A DNA stretch of 64,000 bases from Pseudomonadota bacterium (GTDB taxonomy: Bacteria; Desulfobacterota; Desulfovibrionia; Desulfovibrionales; Desulfovibrionaceae). The stretch spans positions 1 to 64,000 of the forward strand of contig JAEZYD010000060.1 in assembly GCA_023419375.1 (NCBI GenBank). Direction: 5' to 3'. Below the pieces are notes generated by a model that worked only from the letters and a program-made list of their open reading frames with translations, searched no databases and was not told where the DNA came from. The translations under genes and the position numbers were made by a program. Shown piece after piece: positions 17,261 through 26,044 of this stretch. Numbering within the stretch: position 1 is the first letter of the stretch; each line of letters opens with the position of its first letter.

Positions 17261-20200
17261 ATGAGCCAGGAATTTTTTGATCCGGAACTTTTCGCCGATT
17301 TTATCGCGGAAGCCAAAGAACATCTCGAAACCATCGAGCCTAACCTTCTTGAGCTTGAGAAGGCGCCGGACAATCTTGCTCTTCTGAATGATATCTTTCG
17401 GCCCATGCACTCCCTCAAGGGCGCATCGGGTTTTCTGGGGCTGAACCGCATCAATCAGCTTGCGCACAAGTCTGAGAATATTCTGGACGAACTGCGCAAG
17501 GGCACCATGGTTGTCACCTCGGAGATCATGGATGTCATCCTGGCATCCACCGATGCCCTGCGCCAGATGATCGACAATCTCGAATCCACCAACGCCGAAG
17601 GCGATGTGGAGATTGGGCACATCATGGCTCAGATTGACGCCATCATGGCTGGCGAAACAGCGCCGCAGCCTGTGGCGGCTGAGCCTGAAGCCGCGACGCA
17701 ACCAGAAGAGATTGTAGAACCTGCCTCTGTTGTTGAAGAGCCTGCCATCAGTGATGAACAGCCTACGGCGGATGAAGCTGCGGAGACGTACAGCGAAAAC
17801 AGCGACGATGACGCAACCGACACCCCTGCAGCTACCGCTGGCACCGACGAAGAGTTTACGGCCATGTCTGGCAAGGATTGGGTGCAGACCCTGCCCGATC
17901 TGCCTATGTATACCCTCACCGCCTTTGGTGAAGGGCACCTGAAAGATTTTATCGATGAGTCCAACGACACCATCGAAAACCTCACAAGCTCCCTGCTGGA
18001 TCTGGAAGAAAATCCCGTTGGCCGTGATGAACTGGTCAACGATATCTTCCGTTTCTTCCACAACATGAAGGGCAACAGCGGCATTATCGGCTACAGCGAA
18101 CTGAATTCGCTCACGCACGAAGCAGAAACCCTGCTCAACAATGTCCGTCAGGGCAAGATCACGCCTACCCACGAGCTGATAGACCTTCTGCTTCTTGTGG
18201 TTGACGTGCTTGAAGCCCTGGTGCAACGCATCAATATTGAAGCGGGTTCCGCCACTCCTTTCAACATTTCTCCTGTGGTCAAGCAGCTCCAGGAAGCCCA
18301 GACAGGCGGCCCCATTTCCCTGCCGCAGGAACTTCTTGATGCCCAGGCCAACCAGAACGGCAACGGCGAGCATCACGAAGCTGCCGGGAGCCAGGAAGAC
18401 GCAGAGCAGGAGCCCAGCGAGCAGAAAACTCCCGCCGCAGAACCCCACGCTCCGGTTGAAGTGGTCACACCGACATTTTTTGCCGTTGGCGCTGAAAACG
18501 ATGATACCGAGGCCTTTCGCGTCACGGTGCGCCAGCAGTTTGAAATTATTCATGCCGCGCTCGAAACTCTCAAGAAAGACGGCAGCCACAAAGATTCCAT
18601 TGATGCCCTGTACCGCTGCCTGATTGCGGTCAAGAACGCCTGCGCCTTCATGGAATTTGAAGACATCAAGGTTTACGCCGAGCGCACGGCTGGCATAGTG
18701 GATCAGGGGCGCATCAGCGGTATTGATTTTGAATTGATGGTTGACCTGCTGGATCAGGAAGTTTCCATCATCAAGGACATGGTTCAGCTTGCGTTGGACG
18801 GCCCGGCTCAAGCAGATGCTGCACCTGCCGCGGCTCCCAGCCCGGCCTCGACTCCGGCGGACGAAAAGCCTGCTGAAGCCGAGACCAAGGCCGAACCCAA
18901 GGTCGAACCCAAGGTCGAACCCAAGGTCGAAAAAGAACAGGCCGCTCCGGCTCCCGCAGCTCCGGCCAGCACAGCAGCACCGAGCGCGCCTGCGGCGGCT
19001 CCAGCTGCCCCCAAGCAGAATGCCCCGGCTCCCAGGCCCGCCGAACCTGCCAAGCCGGCTGCTCCGGCTGCGGCAAAGCCTGCGGCGCCCGCAAAGCCTG
19101 CGGCGCAAGCTGCCAAGCCCGCTGCACCTGCAAAACCGGCGGCTCCTGCAAAACCGGCGGCTCCGGCTGCGGCTCCGGCTGCCGAGAACCACAAGGGTTC
19201 TTCTACCATCCGCGTTGACCATGAACGCCTTGATCACCTGATGAATCTCATTGGCGAACTCATCATCAACCGTAACCGGTACACCCTCATCGCCCGTTCA
19301 CTTGAAGACACCGGGCATGACGTGGATATTTCTCAGGTCGCCCAGAGCCTTTCTGAAACCACCTACGCCATGGCGCGCATTTCTGATGATCTGCAAGACA
19401 CCATCATGAAGGTGCGCATGGTTCCGGTTTCTTCGGTCTTTTCCCGCTTCCCCCGGCTGGTGCGCGACCTTTCGCGCAAAAGCGGCAAGGAAGTGGATCT
19501 GGTCATGGAAGGTGAAGAAACGGAACTGGACAAGAGCGTTGTTGAGGTCATCGGCGATCCGCTTGTCCACCTTATCCGTAACTCTGTTGACCACGGTATT
19601 GAACCTGAAGACCAGCGCCTCGCTGCGGGCAAGCCCGCCAAAGGCAAGGTTGTGCTGCGCGCCTTCCACAAGGGCAACTCTGTCGCCATTGAAATTGAAG
19701 ACGACGGCAAGGGCATTGACCCCGCAAAAATGCGCGAAGTTGCCATCCGCAAGGGCGTCATCACGCCCGAGGAAGCCGCACAACTTGATGACCGCGAATC
19801 GCTGGAGCTTATCTTTGCTCCCGGTTTCTCCTCGGCTGAAAAAATCACTGATATTTCAGGCCGTGGCGTGGGCATGGACGTGGTGCGCACCAACATCAAG
19901 AACCTCAAGGGCAGCGTCAGCACGTATTCAGAGGTGGGCAAGGGCACTCGCTTCACCTTGAGCCTGCCCCTGACCCTGGCTATCATTGACGCACTTATGG
20001 TCAATGTTTCCGGTCAGATGTACGCCATCCCCCTTGATGCAGTCTCTGAAACCACCAAGATTGAAGCTGAACGCCTCACGGATGTGAAGGGCCGCAAGGC
20101 CGTAACCCTGCGCGGCGAAGTGCTTGGTGTTGTGGAACTGTCAGAAATGCTGGGCCTGCCCCGCACCGATCCTTTGCCAGATGTGCTTTCCGTGGTTGTC

Positions 20201-20449
20201 ATCCACGACAACGACCGGCGTCTGGGCCTTGTGGTCGATCGGCTTCTGGAACGCCAGGAAATCGTTATCAAACCCCTTGGCGCATACCTTGGCGACCTCA
20301 AGGGTATTTCGGGTGCAACCATCATGGGCGATGGTTCGGTCATTCTGATTCTCGACCCGCACGAAATATACATACTGGCGACCTCCAAAGCCCCTTCCCT
20401 CAGCGCTGGGGGCGAACAGGGCAAGCAACCGGTTTCAGTGAGAATGTAA
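17261..20449 (+). CDS. cheA: Chemotaxis histidine kinase with two active and one degenerate HPt domain
   Basis: A 1062-residue CheA. HPt domain 1 carries His50 in MHSLKGASG. HPt domain 2 carries His267 in FHNMKGNSG. A third HPt-like helical bundle (about 405-515) has IAVKNACAF where the HxxKG box should be, with Ile455 in place of histidine. A long Pro/Ala/Lys/Glu linker (about 515-645) holds repeats of EPKV and AKPAAP. It is followed by the P3 dimerisation helices, the P4 ATPase (N box HLIRNSVDHG, G box GRGVGMDVV) and the P5 CheW-like domain to the end. It autophosphorylates and feeds CheY and CheB. The cluster ends here with a terminator. Confidence 0.95.
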   Translation: MSQEFFDPELFADFIAEAKEHLETIEPNLLELEKAPDNLALLNDIFRPMHSLKGASGFLGLNRINQLAHKSENILDELRKGTMVVTSEIMDVILASTDALRQMIDNLESTNAEGDVEIGHIMAQIDAIMAGETAPQPVAAEPEAATQPEEIVEPASVVEEPAISDEQPTADEAAETYSENSDDDATDTPAATAGTDEEFTAMSGKDWVQTLPDLPMYTLTAFGEGHLKDFIDESNDTIENLTSSLLDLEENPVGRDELVNDIFRFFHNMKGNSGIIGYSELNSLTHEAETLLNNVRQGKITPTHELIDLLLLVVDVLEALVQRINIEAGSATPFNISPVVKQLQEAQTGGPISLPQELLDAQANQNGNGEHHEAAGSQEDAEQEPSEQKTPAAEPHAPVEVVTPTFFAVGAENDDTEAFRVTVRQQFEIIHAALETLKKDGSHKDSIDALYRCLIAVKNACAFMEFEDIKVYAERTAGIVDQGRISGIDFELMVDLLDQEVSIIKDMVQLALDGPAQADAAPAAAPSPASTPADEKPAEAETKAEPKVEPKVEPKVEKEQAAPAPAAPASTAAPSAPAAAPAAPKQNAPAPRPAEPAKPAAPAAAKPAAPAKPAAQAAKPAAPAKPAAPAKPAAPAAAPAAENHKGSSTIRVDHERLDHLMNLIGELIINRNRYTLIARSLEDTGHDVDISQVAQSLSETTYAMARISDDLQDTIMKVRMVPVSSVFSRFPRLVRDLSRKSGKEVDLVMEGEETELDKSVVEVIGDPLVHLIRNSVDHGIEPEDQRLAAGKPAKGKVVLRAFHKGNSVAIEIEDDGKGIDPAKMREVAIRKGVITPEEAAQLDDRESLELIFAPGFSSAEKITDISGRGVGMDVVRTNIKNLKGSVSTYSEVGKGTRFTLSLPLTLAIIDALMVNVSGQMYAIPLDAVSETTKIEAERLTDVKGRKAVTLRGEVLGVVELSEMLGLPRTDPLPDVLSVVVIHDNDRRLGLVVDRLLERQEIVIKPLGAYLGDLKGISGATIMGDGSVILILDPHEIYILATSKAPSLSAGGEQGKQPVSVRM

Positions 20450-20459
20450 TGATGCTACA

Positions 20460-20481
20460 GGGGGCCACAAGGCCCCCTTTT
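20460..20481 (+). terminator. Terminator after cheA
   Basis: GGGGGCC and GGCCCCC separated by ACAA and followed by TTTT, about ten bases after the cheA stop. Confidence 0.8.
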
Positions 20482-20561
20482 CCATTGGAGACGCTGCGCC
20501 GCCCCTGTGCCGTTTTTCAGCCAGCGGCGCTACGCCGCACCTGCCACAAAAGGATAAAGCC

Positions 20562-21089
20562 ATGCTGGAACTGTTGAGCAACCGCCGCAGCATACGCAAA
20601 TTCACCGATCAAGCCGTAAGCGATGAACACCTGGAAAAACTGCTTATGGCGGGGCTGTTGGCTCCTTCATCCAAGGATACCCGGCCTGTGGAGCTGGTGG
20701 CCGTGCGCGACAAGGCTGTTATTGCCGCGCTGGCAGATTGCCGCGATTCCGGCACCATGCCCCTGCGCACAGCCCCTCTGGTGCTGGCAGTGGTGGCCGA
20801 TACCGACAAATCGGACGTATGGGTTGAGAATGCCTCCATTGTTGCCATTCTGGTGCAACTGGAAGTGGAACGCCTGGGCCTTGGCTCCACCTGGGTGCAG
20901 ATGCGCCTGCGCACCAACGGCGCGGCTTCCGCCGAGGCAGAAGTGAGAAAAACACTTGGCATTCCCAGCCATTATGGCGTACTTTGCCTCGTGGCCATTG
21001 GTCACAAGGACGAAGTAAAAAAACCACGGGAGCTTGATGCGTCCGACTGGACGCGTACGCACCGGGATTACTTTCGAGTTGCACAGTAA
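20562..21089 (+). CDS. Nitroreductase-family flavoprotein
   Basis: A 175-residue protein of the nitroreductase fold, which uses FMN and NAD(P)H. The N-terminal FMN-phosphate contact RRSIRKF is clear, followed by APSSKDTRPVELVAV and the typical C-terminal VAIGHKDE block. It is at the short end of the family (about 170-220). The natural substrate cannot be read from the sequence. AAAAGGAT precedes the start. It appears to be a single gene between the cheA terminator and rpmB. Confidence 0.88.
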   Translation: MLELLSNRRSIRKFTDQAVSDEHLEKLLMAGLLAPSSKDTRPVELVAVRDKAVIAALADCRDSGTMPLRTAPLVLAVVADTDKSDVWVENASIVAILVQLEVERLGLGSTWVQMRLRTNGAASAEAEVRKTLGIPSHYGVLCLVAIGHKDEVKKPRELDASDWTRTHRDYFRVAQ

Positions 21090-21346
21090 CCAGCTCCTGC
21101 GGATTGGCTTGAAAAATTGCATTGTTCCAGAGTGTTGAAGTCTTCCCGACTCAATGACGGGCTGGCAAACCCGCACTTGAAGTGCAGTCGCCTTTTTTTG
21201 AGAAAATTTCTTGCCTTTCCATGCTGCATGAGCTATATGACCTTTTCGCGCGGTTATGCCCATATGCAACGCTGTCATTTTTCGGCGCGGGCTTTGTTCT
21301 TGCCGCATTTGAATTGAACTATTTTTTTGCATATACGGAGGAATGT

Positions 21347-21556
21347 ATGAGCAAGGAATGCATCTTTTGCGGCAAAAAGCCCCAGGTCGGCAATCTTGTG
21401 AGCCACTCCAACATTAAGACCAAGCGTCGCTTCAATCCCAATTTGCAGCGCGTGCGTCACCAGTTCCCTGACGGCAGCGTGCGGACCCTTTCCGTTTGCA
21501 CCCGTTGCCTGCGCTCTGGCGTTGTTGTTAAGCCCACGGTGCGTAAGCAGGCCTAA
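21347..21556 (+). CDS. rpmB: 50S ribosomal protein L28
   Basis: A 69-residue L28 with SHSNIKTKRRFNPNLQRV and the C-terminal VKPTVRK. Two cysteine pairs (CIFC and CTRC) make this the zinc-binding form of L28. A consensus GGAGG lies six bases before the start. A single gene followed by its own terminator; the 250-base gap before it must hold its promoter. Confidence 0.96.
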   Translation: MSKECIFCGKKPQVGNLVSHSNIKTKRRFNPNLQRVRHQFPDGSVRTLSVCTRCLRSGVVVKPTVRKQA

Positions 21557-21578
21557 CTGACCTTCTTTTGCAGCTTTC

Positions 21579-21609
21579 AGCCCCGACAGGTTCCTGCCGG
21601 GGCTTTTTT
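21579..21609 (+). terminator. Terminator after rpmB
   Basis: AGCCCCG-A-CAGG pairs with CCTG-C-CGGGGCT, followed by six T. It overlaps the upstream edge of the rhomboid gene. Confidence 0.87.
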
Positions 21610-21613
21610 ACAT

Positions 21614-22588
21614 ATGCGCACAATTCCACCAAGAATTTTTGCCTTTTCGCGCAACTGGCGTGCCCGCCGCAGGCCCAACAGCCTGCCTCTCGACTGGCGT
21701 CCGGTTGCCAGCCTGCAAGGCACCGCAGGCTACGCCCGCTTTCGTGAATGGCTGCTTGTGCTCAATGCCTGCAACATCCCGCACCAGACCGTCCAGATGA
21801 ACGGCAGGGAATACATTTATGTGCCCGCGCTGTTTGAAAACATTGCCCTCATGGAACTGGGGGACTTTGCACGCGAGAGCAGCGCGCCAGTTGCCCAGCC
21901 CCCGCCGCTGCGGGTTTTTCCGCACGCCTACGTGGCAATACTGGCTCTGCTGCCGCTCATTCTCTGGCACGGCTGGCGCGTGGGCTGGTGGCCTGTTCCC
22001 GCCGTATTGCCACCGCCAGACGTGTGGAGCAGCGCGGGTATTCTTGACGCAGTGCGGGTGCGCGTTTTCAACGAATGGTACAGAACCGTCACCGCGCTGA
22101 CTCTCCACGCCAGCCTCACCCACCTTTGCGGCAACATAGCCTTCGGGGCTATATTCATGACCCTGCTGGCCCGCATGACAGGCGTTGGCAGAGCCTTGTG
22201 GCTCACCCTGCTGGGAGGCGCGCTGGGCAATGCCCTGACGGTGCTGCTGCGGCCCCGCCCTGTTTTGAGCATGGGCTTTTCCACGGCACTGTTTGCCAGC
22301 ATTGGGGCTATTTCCGGCTACATGGCCTGCCAGCAGCAAGGCAAGCGCAAAACCATGCTGCCTATTGCTGCCGCAGCCGCCTTGCTGGCAATGCTCGGCA
22401 CAGAAGGCGAAAATACCGACTATGCGGCACATCTGGCCGGGCTTGGCTGCGGGCTGGCGCTGGGGGCGTTTGAAGCATGGCAGGTGCGAAACTGCCGTAA
22501 GAAGTTGAGCCAGTGGACGGCGGGGGCGCTCACGGCCCTGATCTGCATTGCTGCATGGTGGTGGGCCTTTGCCGTCATGCGCGGCTGA
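21614..22588 (+). CDS. Rhomboid-family intramembrane serine protease
   Basis: A 324-residue membrane protein. A soluble N-terminal part (about residues 1-105) is followed by six or seven hydrophobic helices. The rhomboid catalytic serine is in SMGFSTALFASIG (the GxSx motif) and the histidine in YAAHLAGLGCG. The HLCGNIAFG region corresponds to the family's conserved HxxxN stretch. Rhomboids cut transmembrane substrates within the bilayer; the substrate here is unknown. The assigned ATG begins only five bases after the rpmB terminator, so the true start may be a little downstream. Confidence 0.85.
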   Translation: MRTIPPRIFAFSRNWRARRRPNSLPLDWRPVASLQGTAGYARFREWLLVLNACNIPHQTVQMNGREYIYVPALFENIALMELGDFARESSAPVAQPPPLRVFPHAYVAILALLPLILWHGWRVGWWPVPAVLPPPDVWSSAGILDAVRVRVFNEWYRTVTALTLHASLTHLCGNIAFGAIFMTLLARMTGVGRALWLTLLGGALGNALTVLLRPRPVLSMGFSTALFASIGAISGYMACQQQGKRKTMLPIAAAAALLAMLGTEGENTDYAAHLAGLGCGLALGAFEAWQVRNCRKKLSQWTAGALTALICIAAWWWAFAVMRG

Positions 22589-22597
22589 TATGAAAAA

Positions 22598-22638
22598 ATG
22601 ATCCTGACGTGAACACGCACATCAGGATCATGATTTTT
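22598..22638. terminator. Bidirectional terminator between convergent genes
   Basis: ATGATCCTGA pairs with TCAGGATCAT, with a T run on each strand. It closes both the rhomboid gene and the exporter operon that runs toward it. Confidence 0.8.
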
Positions 22639-22660
22639 AGCTGAATTTTTTAATCGCCGC

Positions 22661-22710
22661 AGATCAGCCCAAATCAGCCCAAATTAGAGCAAATTAGCCC
22701 AAATCAGCGC
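22661..22710. repeat. Five tandem 10-bp repeats
   Basis: Five consecutive units of exactly ten bases, variants of AAATCAGCCC, lie just past the bidirectional terminator. Units differ at one to three positions. No function is evident. The following 100 bases, up to the exporter gene's stop codon, hold nothing recognisable. Confidence 0.8.
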
Positions 22711-22809
22711 CTTCTCACGCCACAATCTTTCCTACAGACCAGCTCCCAGCCTCTTTGCGCCTGCGTCGAGCAGCACGCAACACTATACCCGCATCGGCAA
22801 GAGCCTGAT

Positions 22810-23322
22810 TCAGGCCGCGCTGCCGCCGCCCTTGCTCAGCTTGTGCAATGTACGCCCAAGCGGCGCTTCGCGGTGGAAAAGAAGCAGGGGCAGTATGGCC
22901 CCGATGGCCAGAGCGCACATGATGAAAAATGCCGTGAGCCCGTTGTAGACAACGCTGACAAGCACAGTCTGGCCCTGAGGCGTCCCGGCAGTGTTGAGAA
23001 ACTGCAAGGTGGCCAGGATGGCCTTGTAGGCGAACATGCCGGGGATCATGGGCAGCAGCGCGGGGAACACAAACATTTCCGCCGGGGTATGGCAGCGGCG
23101 CGCAATGGGCATGCTGCAAAAGGAAATAATCAACCCGGCGCAGAGCGACGCGCTGGCAATCCCCATACTGGCCTGCAACAGCAAAAAACGGCTCATATGC
23201 CCCGTGGCGGCAAGCAGGCCAGCCATGACGGCTATACGCTTGGTAGGCCGCGAAATGGCCGCAAAGCCCACTGCGGCAACAGCTGCAAGCGCTCCGTCCG
23301 CAAGACAGTCAACCAGCATCAT
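22810..23322 (-). CDS. Threonine/serine exporter-like protein, small subunit (YjjB type)
   Basis: 170 residues with about five hydrophobic segments, matching the ThrE_2 half of the ThrE family (for example the block EMFVFPALLPMIPGMFAYKA). In many bacteria ThrE is split into a YjjP-like and a YjjB-like protein that act together. The gene overlaps the stop of its upstream partner by four bases, which implies coupled translation. The substrate could be threonine/serine, or a dicarboxylate such as succinate as reported for enteric YjjPB. Confidence 0.82.
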   Translation of the reverse strand: MMLVDCLADGALAAVAAVGFAAISRPTKRIAVMAGLLAATGHMSRFLLLQASMGIASASLCAGLIISFCSMPIARRCHTPAEMFVFPALLPMIPGMFAYKAILATLQFLNTAGTPQGQTVLVSVVYNGLTAFFIMCALAIGAILPLLLFHREAPLGRTLHKLSKGGGSAA

Positions 23323-24221
23323 AGCGAATCCACCCCCATCAGCAGCATGGTTGTAGCCAGCCCCAGAGCAATGCAGATGATGAGCGTGCTGGCCTGAATC
23401 AGCCGCGAAACGCCCATAAGCACATGCCCGTCAAGAATATCCAGCATGGCGTTGATCAGGGGGATGCCGGGGATGAGAAACAGCACGCTTGCAGCCATGC
23501 CCGTTTGCGGCGTGTTGCCCAGATGCAGCAGCACGCCCAGAGAGGCCACCAGAGAGGCCGCAAATGAGCAGAGAAAAAACGTGACCTTCAGGTCCAGGCC
23601 CCAGTGCAGCAGTTTTTGCCGCAGATAAAAGCCCAGAAAGGTTGCGCAAAAAACCAGCCCCATGGCCACGGCATCGCCGTTGAACAAGCCGCAAAAGGCG
23701 GCATTGGCGCAGGCCACAAGAAAACGCAGCAGCACGGGATTAAGCGTGGGCACCGCGCAGATGGCGCTGAAATGCTCGCGCGCCTTGGCAAGGCTGAGGT
23801 TGTCGTCAGCAATGCTCCAGCTCAGGGCATTGAGCGCCGCCACCCGCTGAAAATTGGGCACGCCAGACACTATGGAGCTGACCGCAGTGCGTCGCTCCGC
23901 CGGAATGCCCCCTTCGGCTGGCTTGATGACCGAAAGCATGAGGTGCTTGGGGAATATGGCCAGTTCCACCTCAAAACCATATGCCCGTGCAATGCGGCAG
24001 GCGGTGCGGTCTACTCGTGAAGTCTGCCCGCCCGCCGCAAGCAATGTGGAAGCATAAACCTGTATGAACTCAATAAGCTCTTTGGCAGTCAGAACGTTAT
24101 GTTCCGTCCCGCAAGCGGCATCGGCCTTCTCGGTACTGGCCTCTGCCTCGCCCGCAACAGTTGAATCCGCCACCAATGCAGACAGCGTATTCAGACCGCC
24201 CTGCCCGTTTTGCAAACCCAT
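23319..24221 (-). CDS. Threonine/serine exporter-like protein, large subunit (YjjP type)
   Basis: 300 residues. A soluble N-terminal domain (about 45-160) carries the family signature LLAAGGQTSRVDRTACRIARAYG and is followed by about five membrane segments. This is the DUF1212/ThrE N-terminal half; the downstream YjjB-like gene supplies the other half. The first 40 residues are poorly conserved, so the start is uncertain. It begins three bases after the stop of the carbamoyltransferase-like gene and probably shares its transcript. Confidence 0.84.
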   Translation of the reverse strand: MGLQNGQGGLNTLSALVADSTVAGEAEASTEKADAACGTEHNVLTAKELIEFIQVYASTLLAAGGQTSRVDRTACRIARAYGFEVELAIFPKHLMLSVIKPAEGGIPAERRTAVSSIVSGVPNFQRVAALNALSWSIADDNLSLAKAREHFSAICAVPTLNPVLLRFLVACANAAFCGLFNGDAVAMGLVFCATFLGFYLRQKLLHWGLDLKVTFFLCSFAASLVASLGVLLHLGNTPQTGMAASVLFLIPGIPLINAMLDILDGHVLMGVSRLIQASTLIICIALGLATTMLLMGVDSL

Positions 24222-24224
24222 AAA

Positions 24225-25118
24225 CTAGATCCCGCTTTCATTATCAAGAAAAACCCAGTGCAGCATGCGCTTGTGAACCCGCAAACGGTATTCTGCCTGT
24301 TGCACCAACAGTGAGGCCTTGCTGGTCAGAATGGAATCGTCAACGCGGATCGCCGCTATGGGCGAAGCACTCAGCATAAGATGCGCGTCATGCGCCGCCT
24401 TGGCGAGCAGTTCCGGCGTCACGCTCCAGCTTTCGCGCTCTTCGTCCGTCAGGCCGCTACGGCAGCCCGCAAAAACATAGTTGACGCCGCGCACGGCCTC
24501 TTCCACACTATCCACAATGGTAATGCGCGACCCGTAGCGCTCCGCAGCTTCTTTGAGCGGCGCGGGGTCCACGCGGGACGGCACGGCAATGCGCAGTGAA
24601 AAGGGAAACCATGCCGTTGCCGCCATCAATGAATGCAGCGTGCCGTTGACGCAGCCCAGCCAGCCGCAGGTCACGCCGTCAAGATAGCGCGAATTGCGCA
24701 ACATGCAGGCTATGTCGGCCAGTGCATGCGCCGGGTGCGCATCCGGGCTGCCCGCATTGATGAGCGGGAAGCGCAGGCACGATGCTTCCATGTCCCACCC
24801 GCCCACGGGCATGCCGTACATGTACATGCAGTCAATGTAGTAGCTGAAAACGGGCAGGAGCTGTTCCTGATAATCATTCATTTCATTGCGCCAGCTGCCA
24901 CGGCTGCCCTCGTACACCACAGCGCCGCCCATTTGCCGCACAGCGGCAGAAACGCAAAGCCGCTCGGGCAGGGAGTGCTGCGAAAACATCAGCAGGGCCA
25001 CGCGCTGCGCCATAAAGTCTGTTTGCAGCTTCGGTTCCGGCATGCCCAATGCCTGCTGCACCAGCAGCCAGGACGCCTTTTCACCAAGACTTTTGATATT
25101 TAAAATATGTCTTGCCAT
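24225..25118 (-). CDS. Aspartate/ornithine carbamoyltransferase-like protein, active site degenerate
   Basis: 297 residues with the overall pattern of the carbamoyltransferase family. The N-terminal region has SLGEKASWLLVQQAL, and HPAHALADI matches the HPxQxLxD box. The carbamoyl-phosphate motif STRTR, however, reads SQHSLPERL, and the C-terminal HCLP box of ornithine transcarbamylases is absent. Catalysis of the usual reaction therefore looks doubtful. The start at 25118 follows GGAGG; a longer frame to 25205 lacks a ribosome site. It leads an apparent operon with the two exporter genes. Its real substrate or role is unknown. Confidence 0.7.
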   Translation of the reverse strand: MARHILNIKSLGEKASWLLVQQALGMPEPKLQTDFMAQRVALLMFSQHSLPERLCVSAAVRQMGGAVVYEGSRGSWRNEMNDYQEQLLPVFSYYIDCMYMYGMPVGGWDMEASCLRFPLINAGSPDAHPAHALADIACMLRNSRYLDGVTCGWLGCVNGTLHSLMAATAWFPFSLRIAVPSRVDPAPLKEAAERYGSRITIVDSVEEAVRGVNYVFAGCRSGLTDEERESWSVTPELLAKAAHDAHLMLSASPIAAIRVDDSILTSKASLLVQQAEYRLRVHKRMLHWVFLDNESGI

Positions 25119-25380
25119 AGATCCTCCGTGACGGTCGTCACATACAGCATCTTGAGCCCGCGATACTGTTCTATCAATGCGTGAAAATTCTGTCCAGCAA
25201 AGCACAAAAAGCAGCAGGCATCACAAACCCTTATGTGCATTTTGCACAACAACCTTTTAACACACTGAAAAAAAAGAGAATAGTGGATCTTGTCGCATTA
25301 ATACCCATTGAATACTTGTGATTTAATCCACTTTTCAGCTACAGTACGGGTGCCCGCCTTCAGGGCCCACAGGAGCATAC

Positions 25381-26043
25381 ATGAGAGCATTCATTTTTGA
25401 TCTGGATGGAACACTGGTTGACAGCCTGGAAGACATTGGCCAGGCCTGCAACGATGTTCTTGCCAGTCACGGTTATCCCGTCCATCCCTTGCCAGCGTAC
25501 AGATTCTATGTGGGCCGCGGCTTTCACAAACTTGTGAACGACGCCCTCCCCGAGGGTGAAGCAGCAAAGCTTTCTTCAGACCAGCTGACGGCGTTGATTG
25601 CAGAGGCCCGCACCCGCTACGGTGAAAACATGTGCGTACGCACCAAGCCCTATGCCGGCATCACCGAGGCGCTGCACCAACTGGCAGCTGACGGCCACGC
25701 CCTGGCCGTCCTTTCCAACAAGCCGGACGACCTCACGGTTGAGCTGGTGCGCCGCTACTTTCCTGATGTGCCGTTTACCCTTGTGCGCGGCGGCAGGGAT
25801 GGCGTGCCCCTCAAGCCGGAGCCGGACGCCCCGCTCGACATGCTGCGGCACATGGACTTTTTGCCCGAACGCAGCTTCTACGTGGGCGACAGCAACGTGG
25901 ATATCTTCACCGCCCGCAACGCGGGCATGATCTCAATCGGCGTGGCCTGGGGATTTCGCGGCGCGGACGAACTGCGCGCAGCCCAGGCCGACCATGTCAT
26001 CGACACGCCCGTGGCGCTGACGCGCCTGGCAAAGGAGGCATAA
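25381..26043 (+). CDS. gph: Phosphoglycolate phosphatase-like HAD hydrolase
   Basis: 220-residue HAD-superfamily phosphatase. Motif I is FDLDGTLVDS, motif II VLSNKP, motif III the lysine in PLKPEPD and motif IV GDSNVD. A helical cap of subclass IA lies between motifs I and II. It matches Gph, which clears 2-phosphoglycolate, but relatives act on other phosphates. AGGAG precedes the start, and the ferredoxin-like gene follows one base after the stop. The 260-base gap upstream is shared with the divergent carbamoyltransferase-like gene. Confidence 0.82.
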   Translation: MRAFIFDLDGTLVDSLEDIGQACNDVLASHGYPVHPLPAYRFYVGRGFHKLVNDALPEGEAAKLSSDQLTALIAEARTRYGENMCVRTKPYAGITEALHQLAADGHALAVLSNKPDDLTVELVRRYFPDVPFTLVRGGRDGVPLKPEPDAPLDMLRHMDFLPERSFYVGDSNVDIFTARNAGMISIGVAWGFRGADELRAAQADHVIDTPVALTRLAKEA

Positions 26044-26044
26044 T

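Noticed and set aside
17072..19237. A 721-codon open frame on the minus strand across cheY and cheA
   Set aside because: It is antisense to clear cheA domains, has a repetitive Arg/Ser/Gly-rich translation and no ribosome site. It arises from codon bias and the Pro/Ala linker repeats.
22661..22710. Possible CRISPR array
   Set aside because: Units are only 10 bases long with no spacers between them. No array or cas gene was seen anywhere in the window.
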